Positions 50,987 through 59,782 of a stretch of DNA of 64,000 nucleotides are shown here, piece after piece. The notes below the pieces were generated by a model that made no database searches, had not been told where the DNA came from, and saw only the letters and a program-made list of their open reading frames with translations. Position 1 is the first letter of the stretch. Every line of letters begins with the position of its first letter. The translations under genes were made by a program, and so were the position numbers. Source of the DNA: JAJDOD01 sp039024895 (GTDB lineage: Bacteria > Pseudomonadota > Alphaproteobacteria > Rhodobacterales > Rhodobacteraceae); contig JBCCPJ010000003.1 of NCBI GenBank assembly GCA_039024895.1, forward strand, positions 1-64,000, read 5' to 3'.

Positions 50987-52681
50987 ATGTCGCCACTCGA
51001 CGATCAAAAAGGCGTTTGGAAGAAAAAAGGGACCGGCAAAAGTCGGCGTACGCCGAAAGGTCGTCAGGTTGATGACACGGCCCTCTTTGAAGTGCGCGCT
51101 CTGCTTGGCGACCGTCCGCGTCGTCGCGACCTCCTGATCGAACATTTGCATCTTATCCAAGACGCGCGTGGCCATCTATCCGCCGCTCATATTGCGGCTT
51201 TAGCTGAGGAAATGCGACTGGCGCAGGCGGAAGTGTACGAAGTGGCGAGCTTTTATGCCCATTTCGATGTGGTGCATGAAGGAGAGGCGCCACCACCCGC
51301 GTTGACGATCAGAGTATGCGATTCCTTGTCGTGTGAGCTAGCCGGCGCTCAAGCGTTGAAAAGCGCCTTGGAGGAAGGCTTGGACGCTTCCCAAGTGCGT
51401 GTGCTGCGGGCGCCTTGTATGGGACGATGCGATACCGCGCCCGTGTTGGAGATAGGACATCGCCATCTCGACAACGCCACGCCCGAGGCGTGTATCAATT
51501 TGGCAGAAAGCGGCGCGTCGCTCTCCCCGTTGATCCCGGACTACGAAGACCTTGATGGGTACTGCGCGGATGGCGGGTACACGACGCTGAAACAGTTACG
51601 CGCGAGCGGCAACTGGGAAGCCGTGCAGGACAAAGTGCTTGAGAGTGGATTGCGCGGGCTCGGCGGCGCGGGGTTTCCGTCTGGCAAGAAATGGGGCTTT
51701 GTCCGTGCCAATCAGGGCACACGTTACCTGGCAGTCAACGGGGATGAAGGAGAGCCCGGCACGTTCAAGGATCGCTACTACCTTGAGCGAACACCCCATG
51801 TTTTCCTCGAAGGCATGTTGATTGCGGCTTGGGCGGTCGAGGCCGAGAAGTGCTTTATCTACATGCGGGACGAATATCCGGCGGTCCTGCACATTTTACA
51901 TACGGAGATCGCAGCGCTTGAAGCCGCAGGGATCGTGCGCCCCGGCTATATCGATCTGCGGCGCGGGGCTGGCGCATACATTTGTGGCGAAGAAAGCGCC
52001 ATGATCGAGAGCATTGAAGGCAAGCGCGGTCTCCCGCGTCACCGCCCGCCTTTCGTCGCGCAGGTTGGTATCTTCGGGCGTCCAACATTAGTGCACAACG
52101 TGGAGACGCTTTATTGGGTCGCGAAGGTCTGTCGCGAGGGGCCAGAATGCCTGAACACGACCGAGAAGAACGGGCGAAAGGGGCTTCGGAGTTATTCTGT
52201 CTCAGGGCGGGTTGCGCAGCCGGGTGTCTATCTTTTGCCGGCGGGCTCCACGATACGGGACATTATTGATGCGGCGGGTGGCATGGCGGACGGTCATGTC
52301 TTCAAAGCGTATCAACCGGGGGGGCCGTCATCCGGGCTCCTTCCGGCGACTATGGACGATGTGCCGCTGGATTTTGACACGTTGCAACCGCACGGGTCCT
52401 TCATTGGCTCCGCTGCGGTTGTTGTTCTTTCGGATCAAGACCGTGCGCGCGATGCGGCGCTCAATATGTTGAAGTTCTTCGAAGATGAAAGCTGCGGGCA
52501 ATGCACGCCCTGTCGCGTCGGATGTGAGAAGGCTGTCAAGCTCATGCAGGCCGAGGTGTGGGATCAGGAGTTGCTCGAAGACCTGTGCCAAGTGATGGGC
52601 GATGCGTCTATCTGTGGCCTCGGACAAGCCGCGCCTAATCCGATCCGTCTGACCATGAAGCACTTTGGAGACGAGATATGA
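50987..52681 (+). CDS. fdhB: NAD-dependent formate dehydrogenase beta subunit (NuoE-NuoF fusion)
   Basis: 564 residues. Residues 1-170 are NuoE/FdsG-like with a [2Fe-2S] set, cysteines in CDSLSCEL (about 111 and 116) and CMGRCD (about 143 and 147). From about 190 a NuoF/FdsB-like part follows: GLRGLGGAGFPSGKKW, NGDEGEPGTFKDRYYLE, RRGAGAYICGEESAMIESIEG for FMN and NADH, and CGQCTPCR (about 503) plus a later cysteine for [4Fe-4S]. In most Fds systems these are two genes; the fusion is as in Fdh1 of Methylorubrum. GGAGG precedes the ATG. Confidence 0.92.
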   Translation: MSPLDDQKGVWKKKGTGKSRRTPKGRQVDDTALFEVRALLGDRPRRRDLLIEHLHLIQDARGHLSAAHIAALAEEMRLAQAEVYEVASFYAHFDVVHEGEAPPPALTIRVCDSLSCELAGAQALKSALEEGLDASQVRVLRAPCMGRCDTAPVLEIGHRHLDNATPEACINLAESGASLSPLIPDYEDLDGYCADGGYTTLKQLRASGNWEAVQDKVLESGLRGLGGAGFPSGKKWGFVRANQGTRYLAVNGDEGEPGTFKDRYYLERTPHVFLEGMLIAAWAVEAEKCFIYMRDEYPAVLHILHTEIAALEAAGIVRPGYIDLRRGAGAYICGEESAMIESIEGKRGLPRHRPPFVAQVGIFGRPTLVHNVETLYWVAKVCREGPECLNTTEKNGRKGLRSYSVSGRVAQPGVYLLPAGSTIRDIIDAAGGMADGHVFKAYQPGGPSSGLLPATMDDVPLDFDTLQPHGSFIGSAAVVVLSDQDRARDAALNMLKFFEDESCGQCTPCRVGCEKAVKLMQAEVWDQELLEDLCQVMGDASICGLGQAAPNPIRLTMKHFGDEI

Positions 52682-53121
52682 GCCCTTTGACAGTATCCGT
52701 GTCTGCAAAGCTGGTCGCTCTATTGCTTTTCGCGCCAACGGTTGCGCACGCATGGAGCGAGCCACCGCGGGGGTCAGAACTTCGCAGCGAGATACTTGGC
52801 GCGATCCGGTCGGTCGTGGCGGTTGATTTGAACCCACCCCTCGAGTTCATCGTGAATGAGCTGCGCCAAGAGGGCGACATCGCGTTTGGTGCCTTGCAAC
52901 CGCAGCGTCCCGGTGGGGCAGCCATCACCTGGGACAGCACCGCAATCGCCGCGCGGGGTGAGCCCGAAGACTGGTATGACGGCACAACTGTCCATGCCTT
53001 CGTCCAGCGGGTGGATGGTGCGTGGCTTGTTGAAGATTACTCCATTGGCGCGACAGATGTCTGGTGGTTCAAGTCACCGCTTTGCGCAAACTATCAACGC
53101 GTCATTCCGGAATACTGCTGA
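52678..53121 (+). CDS. Small predicted secreted protein inside the formate dehydrogenase operon
   Basis: 147 residues with a signal peptide ending VAHA (about 1-25) and two C-terminal cysteines (CANYQ and the last residue). The rest shows no family I recognise; the part FVQRVDGAWLVEDYSIGATDVWWF looks like a beta-rich domain. It overlaps the fdhB stop by four bases (ATGA), and its own stop overlaps the fdhA start by one base (TGATG), so all three are translationally linked. A secreted product is odd beside a cytoplasmic enzyme; the reading frame is coherent. Confidence 0.75.
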   Translation: MSPLTVSVSAKLVALLLFAPTVAHAWSEPPRGSELRSEILGAIRSVVAVDLNPPLEFIVNELRQEGDIAFGALQPQRPGGAAITWDSTAIAARGEPEDWYDGTTVHAFVQRVDGAWLVEDYSIGATDVWWFKSPLCANYQRVIPEYC

Positions 53122-55886
53122 TGAAAGATGTGATCGAAACCGTCGTCACCTTCAGCCTTGATGGCGAAGACGTCACTGTTCCCGAGGGCACAACAATTTG
53201 GGAAGCCGCCCACGGTCGCGGGCTGACGATCCCGCATCTTTGCCACAAGCCAGCACCCGGATATCGCCCCGATGGCAATTGCCGAGCCTGTATGGTCGAG
53301 GTGGAAGGGGAGCGCACACTCGTTGCGTCCTGCATCCGTCCCGTCGCCGATGGAATGGTTGTGAAGACAGCCTCGGAACGCGCTGAAAAATCGCGGAAAC
53401 TTGTAGCTGAGCTCTTGGTGGCGGACCAGCCCGAGAAAGCGCATGACGCGTCCAGCCATTTCTGGGACATGGCCGAACTGAACGACGTGTCCGAAAGCCG
53501 CTTCCCCCAACTTGAAGAACAGCGCGTTCCTCTTTTGGATGACAGCCATGTCGCCATGCGGGTCAACCTGGATGCCTGTATCCATTGCAACCTTTGCGTC
53601 CGTGCTTGCCGTGAGGTTCAGGTAAATGACGTCATCGGTTTCTCGGGTCGAGGTCATGATGCGAAAATTGTTTTCGATCAAGATGATCTGATGGGGTCTT
53701 CATCTTGTGTGGCCTGTGGTGAATGCGTCCAGGCCTGTCCGACAGGGGCGTTGATGCCAGCGACCGTGCTTGACGAAACGCAACAAGGGGACAGCAAAGA
53801 CTATGACCGAGAGGTCAAGTCCGTATGTCCCTATTGCGGTGTGGGGTGCCAACTGTCGTTCAAAGTCAAGGACGAGAAAATTCTCTACGTGGACGGCATC
53901 GAAGGGCCAGCCAACGAAAACCGCTTATGCGTCAAAGGACGGTTTGGGTTTGACTATGTGGATCACCCGCACCGCCTGACCAAACCGTTGATCCGTCGCG
54001 AGGATGCGCCGCCAAAGGGCCTGAATGTCGATCCGGGCAACCTTTCTACGCATTTCCGTGAGGCGACATGGGAAGAAGCGTTGGAGTTCGCAGCGAAAGG
54101 CATGAAAGGACGCGGGCGCGAGATTGCGGGATTTGGCTCCGCCAAGTGCTCGAATGAAGAGGCGTATCTATTCCAGAAGATCATTCGCCAAGGGTTTCGT
54201 CATAATAACGTCGACCACTGCACCCGCCTCTGTCACGCCTCTTCAGTAGCGGCACTTTTGGAGAATGTGGGCTCCGGTGCAGTGACGGCGACGTTCAATG
54301 AGATCGAAAATGCCGATGTTGCGATCGTCATTGGCGCCAACCCGACGGAAAACCATCCGGTGGCGGCGACGTATTTCAAACAGTTCGCCAAACGCGGCGG
54401 CAAGCTGATTGTCATGGACCCGCGGGGCCAGGGGCTGAAACGGCATGCGTCGCATATGCTTCAGTTTAAGCCCGGCGGCGATGTCTCAATGCTCAATGGC
54501 ATTATGAATGTCATTGTCGAAGAGCGTCTCTACGACCAGCAATACATCGAAGCGTTCACGGAAAACTGGGACGCGATGAAAACGCATCTTGCCGATTTCA
54601 CGCCGGAGAAGATGTCGCCCATCTGTGGGATTGCGCCCGATGTGTTGCGGGATGTGGCGCGCACCTTTGCGGGCGCGCAGGCGGCGATGATATTTTGGGG
54701 CATGGGCGTCTCACAGCATATTCACGGCACGGATAATTCCCGGTGCCTGATCTCACTGGCGCTTATGACGGGGCAGGTAGGGCGCCCGGGGTCCGGCCTC
54801 CATCCGTTGCGGGGCCAGAACAACGTTCAGGGCGCGTCCGATGCGGGCATGATCCCCATGTTCCTGCCAGATTATCAGAGCGTAACCGATGACGGCGTGC
54901 GCTCCGCCTTCACGGAAGTCTGGGAAAGTGAAGATTTCTCAAACGAAAAAGGGCTAACTGTCGTCGAGATCATGCATGCGATTCACCACGGGGACATTAA
55001 GGGGATGTATATCCTCGGTGAAAATCCGGCGATGTCGGACCCTGATGTCGATCATGCGCGCGCCGCGCTTGCGATGCTGGATCACCTTGTTGTGCAAGAC
55101 ATTTTCCTGACCGAGACTGCGAACTTCGCGGATGTGATCCTGCCTGCAAGTGCCTGGGCGGAGAAGTCAGGCACCGTGACCAACACCAACCGGCAAGTTC
55201 AAATGGGCCGCCCGGTCAAAGCGCCGCCGGGAGAGGCGAAAGAGGATTGGTGGATTGTTACCGAGCTTGCGAAACGGCTTGGCCTCAGCTGGACATATAC
55301 CCACCCGCGGCAGATCTTTGCCGAGATGAAGCTGAATATGGGGTCACTTAACAATATCACGTGGGAACGACTGGAGAACGAGGCGGTGACTTACCCTTCT
55401 CTCAGCCCAGAAGACCCGGGTCAGCCAATTGTGTTTGGTGACGGCTTCCCGCGCCCCGAAGGTCGCGCGCGCTTCACGCCCGCAAGCGTGATCTCGCCCG
55501 ATGAGACGCCGGACGCGGACTTCCCGCATATCTTGATGACGGGTCGGCAACTTGAGCATTGGCATACGGGCTCGATGACGCGCCGCACGAATGTTCTGGA
55601 TGCGGTGGAACCGGAGGCCAATTGCTCCATGCATCCCAAAATGCTGCGCGCCCTTGGCGTGGAGCCCGGTGAGTTTGTGCGGCTTTCGACCCGGCGCGGC
55701 TCGGTCACTGTGATGGCTCGGGCGGACCGCGCAGTCGCGGAGGGGCAGGCGTTCCTGCCGTTCGCCTATGTTGAGGCCGCGGCGAACATCCTTACCAACT
55801 CGGCCCTTGACCCATATGGGAAAATCCCGGAGTTCAAATTCTCTGCCGTACGTATCGAGCGTGCGGAGAGCATCGCCGCCGAGTAA
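53121..55886 (+). CDS. fdhA: NAD-dependent formate dehydrogenase alpha subunit (Mo/W bis-MGD)
   Basis: 921 residues. N-terminal [2Fe-2S] (CHKPAPGYRPDGNCRACMVE, about 40-60), a His-Cys cluster region, two ferredoxin motifs CIHCNLCVRAC and CVACGECVQAC, then CPYCGVGC ([4Fe-4S], about 235) and the molybdopterin domains. The active-site cysteine stands in DHCTRLCHAS (about 366), so no selenocysteine is needed. It oxidises formate to CO2 and passes electrons to NAD through FdhB. ATG 53121 has a tight overlap with the previous gene; the open frame to 53064 lies inside it. No fdhC/D accessory genes follow. Confidence 0.95.
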   Translation: MKDVIETVVTFSLDGEDVTVPEGTTIWEAAHGRGLTIPHLCHKPAPGYRPDGNCRACMVEVEGERTLVASCIRPVADGMVVKTASERAEKSRKLVAELLVADQPEKAHDASSHFWDMAELNDVSESRFPQLEEQRVPLLDDSHVAMRVNLDACIHCNLCVRACREVQVNDVIGFSGRGHDAKIVFDQDDLMGSSSCVACGECVQACPTGALMPATVLDETQQGDSKDYDREVKSVCPYCGVGCQLSFKVKDEKILYVDGIEGPANENRLCVKGRFGFDYVDHPHRLTKPLIRREDAPPKGLNVDPGNLSTHFREATWEEALEFAAKGMKGRGREIAGFGSAKCSNEEAYLFQKIIRQGFRHNNVDHCTRLCHASSVAALLENVGSGAVTATFNEIENADVAIVIGANPTENHPVAATYFKQFAKRGGKLIVMDPRGQGLKRHASHMLQFKPGGDVSMLNGIMNVIVEERLYDQQYIEAFTENWDAMKTHLADFTPEKMSPICGIAPDVLRDVARTFAGAQAAMIFWGMGVSQHIHGTDNSRCLISLALMTGQVGRPGSGLHPLRGQNNVQGASDAGMIPMFLPDYQSVTDDGVRSAFTEVWESEDFSNEKGLTVVEIMHAIHHGDIKGMYILGENPAMSDPDVDHARAALAMLDHLVVQDIFLTETANFADVILPASAWAEKSGTVTNTNRQVQMGRPVKAPPGEAKEDWWIVTELAKRLGLSWTYTHPRQIFAEMKLNMGSLNNITWERLENEAVTYPSLSPEDPGQPIVFGDGFPRPEGRARFTPASVISPDETPDADFPHILMTGRQLEHWHTGSMTRRTNVLDAVEPEANCSMHPKMLRALGVEPGEFVRLSTRRGSVTVMARADRAVAEGQAFLPFAYVEAAANILTNSALDPYGKIPEFKFSAVRIERAESIAAE

Positions 55887-55934
55887 TCGGCTTTTCACCT
55901 TCTCTCGTCTGACGACCCACTTAGGAACACCAAA

Positions 55935-57602
55935 ATGTCCGACATCGAAATTGCCCGCGCTGCCAACAAGAAGCCGATCCAGGAAATCGGCGATAAGGTC
56001 GGCATCCCGACGGAGCATTTGCTGCCCTATGGGCATGACAAAGCCAAGGTGAGCCAGGTTTTCATCAACTCGGTGCAAGACAAGCCTGATGGTAAACTCA
56101 TCCTGGTGACGGCCATCAATCCGACACCCGCGGGCGAAGGCAAAACGACGACGACCGTGGGGCTTGGCGACGGTCTGAATGCCATAGGCAAGAAGGCGAT
56201 GATTTGTATCCGCGAAGCGTCGCTCGGGCCGAACTTCGGCATGAAAGGTGGCGCTGCCGGGGGCGGCTATGCGCAGATCGTGCCGATGGAGGACATGAAC
56301 CTTCACTTCACTGGTGACTTCCACGCCATCACATCCGCGCACTCGCTACTTTCGGCGATGATCGATAACCACATCTACTGGGGCAATGAGTTGGAGATCG
56401 ACGTGCGCCGCGTCGCGTGGCGCCGGGTGGTAGACATGAACGACCGTGCCCTCCGCAACGTAACACTGTCGCTGGGCGGCGTGGCCAACGGCTTTCCGCG
56501 CGAAGGGGGCTTTGACATCACCGTTGCTTCGGAAGTGATGGCGATCCTTTGCCTCGCCAAAAACCTCGAAGACCTTCAAAAGCGCCTTGGCGATATGATC
56601 GTCGCATACCGTCGCGACCGCTCACCGGTCTTTGCGCGGGACATCAAAGCCGATGGGGCAATGACGGTTCTTCTGAAGGATGCGATGCAGCCCAACCTCG
56701 TTCAAACGCTGGAAAACAATCCGGCTTTTGTCCATGGGGGCCCGTTCGCGAATATCGCCCATGGCTGCAACTCTGTTATCGCGACGACTACGGCGCTGAA
56801 ACTTGCGGACTATGTTGTGACCGAAGCAGGCTTCGGTGCCGACTTGGGCGCAGAGAAATTCCTTAATATCAAGTGCCGGAAGGCGGGATTGAAACCGTCC
56901 GCCGTCGTGATCGTCGCTACCGTTCGCGCGATGAAGATGAACGGTGGCGTCGCGAAGGGCGATCTTGATGGTGAGAACGTGGATGCCGTGAAAAACGGTT
57001 GCGCAAACCTCGGTCGCCACATCGAGAACATCAAGCAATTTGGCGTGCCGGCAGTGGTTGCCGTGAACCATTTCGTCAAGGATACCGACGCCGAAGTGCA
57101 GGCGGTGATTGACTATGTGCAGAGCCAGGGCGCAGAGGCCATCGTGTCAAAGCACTGGGCTGACGGTTCCAAGGGTTCGGCCGCACTGGCCGAGAAGGTG
57201 GTGGAAATTGTGGAAAGCGAAGCCAGCCAATATGCGCCGCTTTACCCCGATGCGATGCCGCTCTTCGAGAAGATCGGGACAATTGCGAAGCGGATTTATC
57301 GTGCGGATGAAGTGCTCGCCGACAAGAAAATCCGCGACCAACTAACGATGTGGGAAGAGCAGGGCTACGGTGATTTGCCGGTATGCATGGCAAAGACGCA
57401 GTATAGCTTTACCACCGACCCGAATATGCGCGGCGCACCGACAGGGCATAGTTTGCCTGTTCGTGAGGTGAGGTTGTCCGCGGGAGCAGGCTTCATCGTT
57501 GTGGTCTGTGGGGAGATCATGACCATGCCCGGGCTTCCGCGCCACCCGGCGGCGGAGACGATTCATCTTAACCCTGAAGGTGAAATCGAAGGCTTGTTTT
57601 AA
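55935..57602 (+). CDS. fhs: Formate-tetrahydrofolate ligase
   Basis: 555 residues. It makes 10-formyl-THF from formate, ATP and THF. P-loop PTPAGEGKTTTTVGLGDGL (about 63-80) and REASLGPNFGMKGGAAGGGYAQIVPMEDMNLHFTGD are hallmarks; FGADLGAEKFLNIKCR and GLPRHPAAETIHLN complete it. 48 bp downstream of fdhA, so formate can be oxidised or assimilated from neighbouring genes. Followed by a hairpin. Confidence 0.96.
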   Translation: MSDIEIARAANKKPIQEIGDKVGIPTEHLLPYGHDKAKVSQVFINSVQDKPDGKLILVTAINPTPAGEGKTTTTVGLGDGLNAIGKKAMICIREASLGPNFGMKGGAAGGGYAQIVPMEDMNLHFTGDFHAITSAHSLLSAMIDNHIYWGNELEIDVRRVAWRRVVDMNDRALRNVTLSLGGVANGFPREGGFDITVASEVMAILCLAKNLEDLQKRLGDMIVAYRRDRSPVFARDIKADGAMTVLLKDAMQPNLVQTLENNPAFVHGGPFANIAHGCNSVIATTTALKLADYVVTEAGFGADLGAEKFLNIKCRKAGLKPSAVVIVATVRAMKMNGGVAKGDLDGENVDAVKNGCANLGRHIENIKQFGVPAVVAVNHFVKDTDAEVQAVIDYVQSQGAEAIVSKHWADGSKGSAALAEKVVEIVESEASQYAPLYPDAMPLFEKIGTIAKRIYRADEVLADKKIRDQLTMWEEQGYGDLPVCMAKTQYSFTTDPNMRGAPTGHSLPVREVRLSAGAGFIVVVCGEIMTMPGLPRHPAAETIHLNPEGEIEGLF

Positions 57603-57636
57603 GGGCTAGTCTGGCCGCCGACTGGCGCAATTCGCT

Positions 57637-57653
57637 AGCCGCCCTTGGCGGCT
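57637..57653. terminator. Hairpin between convergent fhs and ABC1 kinase genes
   Basis: AGCCGCC and GGCGGCT pair over a CTT loop in the 56-bp convergent gap. No T-run follows on either strand, so this is a weak bidirectional terminator candidate. Confidence 0.35.
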
Positions 57654-57658
57654 GGCTC

Positions 57659-59011
57659 TCAACCTGCACTTAGTTTCATATTGCGTTGCATCAGTTCTCG
57701 CATGGCCACGCGCGCTTTGAGTTTGGTGGCCAACAGGAACATGCCTGCAAACTTGCGCTGGATGTAAAGAACGTCCATGGGCGGCGGTGGCAGAACAACA
57801 CGCTCTTCCGCCATGGCTTCACCCATCGCTTGCAGTCTGGCGAACATGTTTGAGGCACCAAAGTCGAAGACGTCCGGTGATGCCACTTCTTCAAACACAA
57901 GGCGTAGCATCGAGAGGATCGTCGCCTTGTGCCGGTCTTCGATGCCTTCGCTCAGCAAACCAAGTGCTAATGCCGGCGGTTCTAGGGTGGCGTCATCGGC
58001 GATACCGATGCCAGCACTGAAAAGCTCATGATAAGCTGAGACGATTTCGGTTGGAACGGATCGTGTCGCTCCAAAGTCCAACAGCACGATCCTGCCGGTA
58101 TCGGCTTGGTAGCGATAATTCGCAAAGTTTGGGTCCGTCTGCATCCAGCCGAACGCAAAAAGCTCCCGCAAAGTCAGATCGATCAATTCGTGGGCAACCC
58201 GGTCGCGCACCTCTTGGCTTTCGCTCTCCACCGTCTCAATCGGCACACTTCCGATGAAATCCATCGCCAACACACGGGGTGAGGACAGTTCGGTTAAGAG
58301 TGCGGGCAGCACGTATTTCTCATCGTTGCCAAGCAACTCATGGAACGTGGTAAGATGTGCGGCTTCCTTCACATAGTCCGCTTCTTCGTGAAGTTGCGCC
58401 TTCGCTTCGTCAAGAAACGGTTCAAGCGCAAGTCCTGGTGGCATGAGCCCAGACATCTTTATGAGCCGACCCACGTTGGACACATCGCTATCGATGCTGC
58501 GGGCAATCCCCGGGTACTGGACCTTGATTGCGACCTGCCGCCCATCCTTCAGGCGCGCCTTGTGGACCTGGCCAATGGACGCCGCCGCTATGGGCCGGAC
58601 GTCAAACTGCGCGAAACGTCCCAGCCAGTTTGGGGAAAGCTCGTCGTTCAATACTTGCTTAAGCTGTTTCGGTGGCATGAAATCCGCTTCGGCGCGCAGT
58701 CGCGCCATGATCTCAGCCAGTTCTGGTGGGAGCAACTCGCCCGCATCCATGGACATCAACTGACCGACCTTCATCGCAGCACCGCGCATCTTTGCCAGTT
58801 CATCGGCAACACGCTTGATATTGCGGGGCGTTAGCAGCAGATCGCGCGCCTGAGGCCGTGTGCCTTTGCCAAGTTGGATCAGGCCATTAACCGCCATGGT
58901 GCCGGCAACACCAGCCGCGAGACCGCCCATGCGGGAGAAACGGTTAAGCCTGCCAGAAGGTACGGCGACGGGTCGGGAGTTTTTGAGCGTCTCAGTCACA
59001 AAACGCCACAT
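57659..59011 (-). CDS. ABC1/AarF-family atypical kinase (UbiB-like)
   Basis: 450 residues. KVGQLMSMDAGELLPPELAEIMARL is the family's KxGQ motif, AAASIGQVHKARLKDGRQVAIKVQYPG holds the AAAS alanine-rich loop and nucleotide lysine, and LDFGATRSVP is the DFG-type metal site. ABC1 members support ubiquinone synthesis or lipid handling through ATPase/kinase activity. ATG 59011 begins the conserved part; the frame upstream to 59233 overlaps the divergent GntR gene. Divergent to the MttB operon. Confidence 0.87.
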   Translation of the reverse strand: MWRFVTETLKNSRPVAVPSGRLNRFSRMGGLAAGVAGTMAVNGLIQLGKGTRPQARDLLLTPRNIKRVADELAKMRGAAMKVGQLMSMDAGELLPPELAEIMARLRAEADFMPPKQLKQVLNDELSPNWLGRFAQFDVRPIAAASIGQVHKARLKDGRQVAIKVQYPGIARSIDSDVSNVGRLIKMSGLMPPGLALEPFLDEAKAQLHEEADYVKEAAHLTTFHELLGNDEKYVLPALLTELSSPRVLAMDFIGSVPIETVESESQEVRDRVAHELIDLTLRELFAFGWMQTDPNFANYRYQADTGRIVLLDFGATRSVPTEIVSAYHELFSAGIGIADDATLEPPALALGLLSEGIEDRHKATILSMLRLVFEEVASPDVFDFGASNMFARLQAMGEAMAEERVVLPPPPMDVLYIQRKFAGMFLLATKLKARVAMRELMQRNMKLSAG

Positions 59012-59058
59012 AAGCGGGTGCGGTAAAGTTTCAAATAACCTTGCATTTAGTATACATG

Positions 59059-59068
59059 TTGTGCACAA
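59059..59068. promoter_or_regulatory. Palindrome in the ABC1 kinase / GntR intergenic region (operator candidate)
   Basis: TTGTGCACAA is a perfect palindrome starting 25 bp before the GntR ATG; a GTATACA sits just upstream (59050-59056). The core TTGTnnACAA is the usual FCD-GntR half-site spacing. Likely autoregulatory operator, read also by the divergent kinase promoter. Confidence 0.5.
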
Positions 59069-59083
59069 TTTCGAGGGAGCGTG

Positions 59084-59782
59084 ATGATGGCGAAAGCAAA
59101 TAAGGAAGACTGCCTTCTTGATCTTAAGCGACGTATTCTGACGCTTGAACTGGCGCCAGGGTCCGCGCTGGACGAGGCCTCGCTCGTCGCGCAATTTGGC
59201 CTTTCCCGCACACCACTTAGGGAAGTCCTTCAACGGCTGGCGGGCGAAGGCTATGCGCAGATCACGTCGAACCGGGGTGCGCAGGTGGCTTCAATGGACA
59301 TCACTGTCATGCGGACTTTTTTTCAAACAGCCCCGATGATCTATGCCGCCATTGCACGCCTCGCTGCCGAAAGCCGACGAAAGAACGAACTTGAAGCGCT
59401 GAAGGCGACACAACTCAGATTTCGTAAGGCTATCGTAGATCGAAACACAATCGACGCCGCACTGGCAAACCATGATTTTCATGCCTCCATAGGGGCAATG
59501 GCTAAAAACCCCTATCTCGCCGTCTGCCTCCACCGTTTGCTGGTAGATCACACGCGGCTCGGACATACGTTTTACAAACCAGCAAAGCGTGCTGACCAAA
59601 AGCTGATTGAACAAGCAACGGAACAGCATGATGCAATGATTGACGCGTTCGAAGCGCAAAACGCCGAGCAGGCCGTTCAGTTGACCTTGCAGCATTGGGA
59701 TCTGTCACGCGACCGGATCGAACGATTTGTGCACCCGGATCCGCTTCCAATGGACATGGGGAGTGTCGCCCATGCGCTTTGA
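59084..59782 (+). CDS. GntR-family transcriptional regulator with FCD domain
   Basis: 232 residues. Winged helix near the N-terminus (VAQFGLSRTPLREVLQRLAGEGYAQITSNRGAQVA) and an FCD domain (NHDFHASIGAMAKNPYLAVCLHRLL, HDAMIDAFEAQNAEQA). GGGAG precedes a cluster GTG-ATG-ATG; I choose ATG 59084, and 59087 has the better spacing. Its stop overlaps the next gene by 11 bp, so it is the first gene of a five- or six-gene operon and probably its regulator. Confidence 0.87.
   Translation: MMAKANKEDCLLDLKRRILTLELAPGSALDEASLVAQFGLSRTPLREVLQRLAGEGYAQITSNRGAQVASMDITVMRTFFQTAPMIYAAIARLAAESRRKNELEALKATQLRFRKAIVDRNTIDAALANHDFHASIGAMAKNPYLAVCLHRLLVDHTRLGHTFYKPAKRADQKLIEQATEQHDAMIDAFEAQNAEQAVQLTLQHWDLSRDRIERFVHPDPLPMDMGSVAHAL

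Noticed and set aside
55344..56342. 332-residue open frame on the minus strand
   Set aside because: Covers the ends of fdhA and fhs in antisense; rich in His and Arg, no motif.
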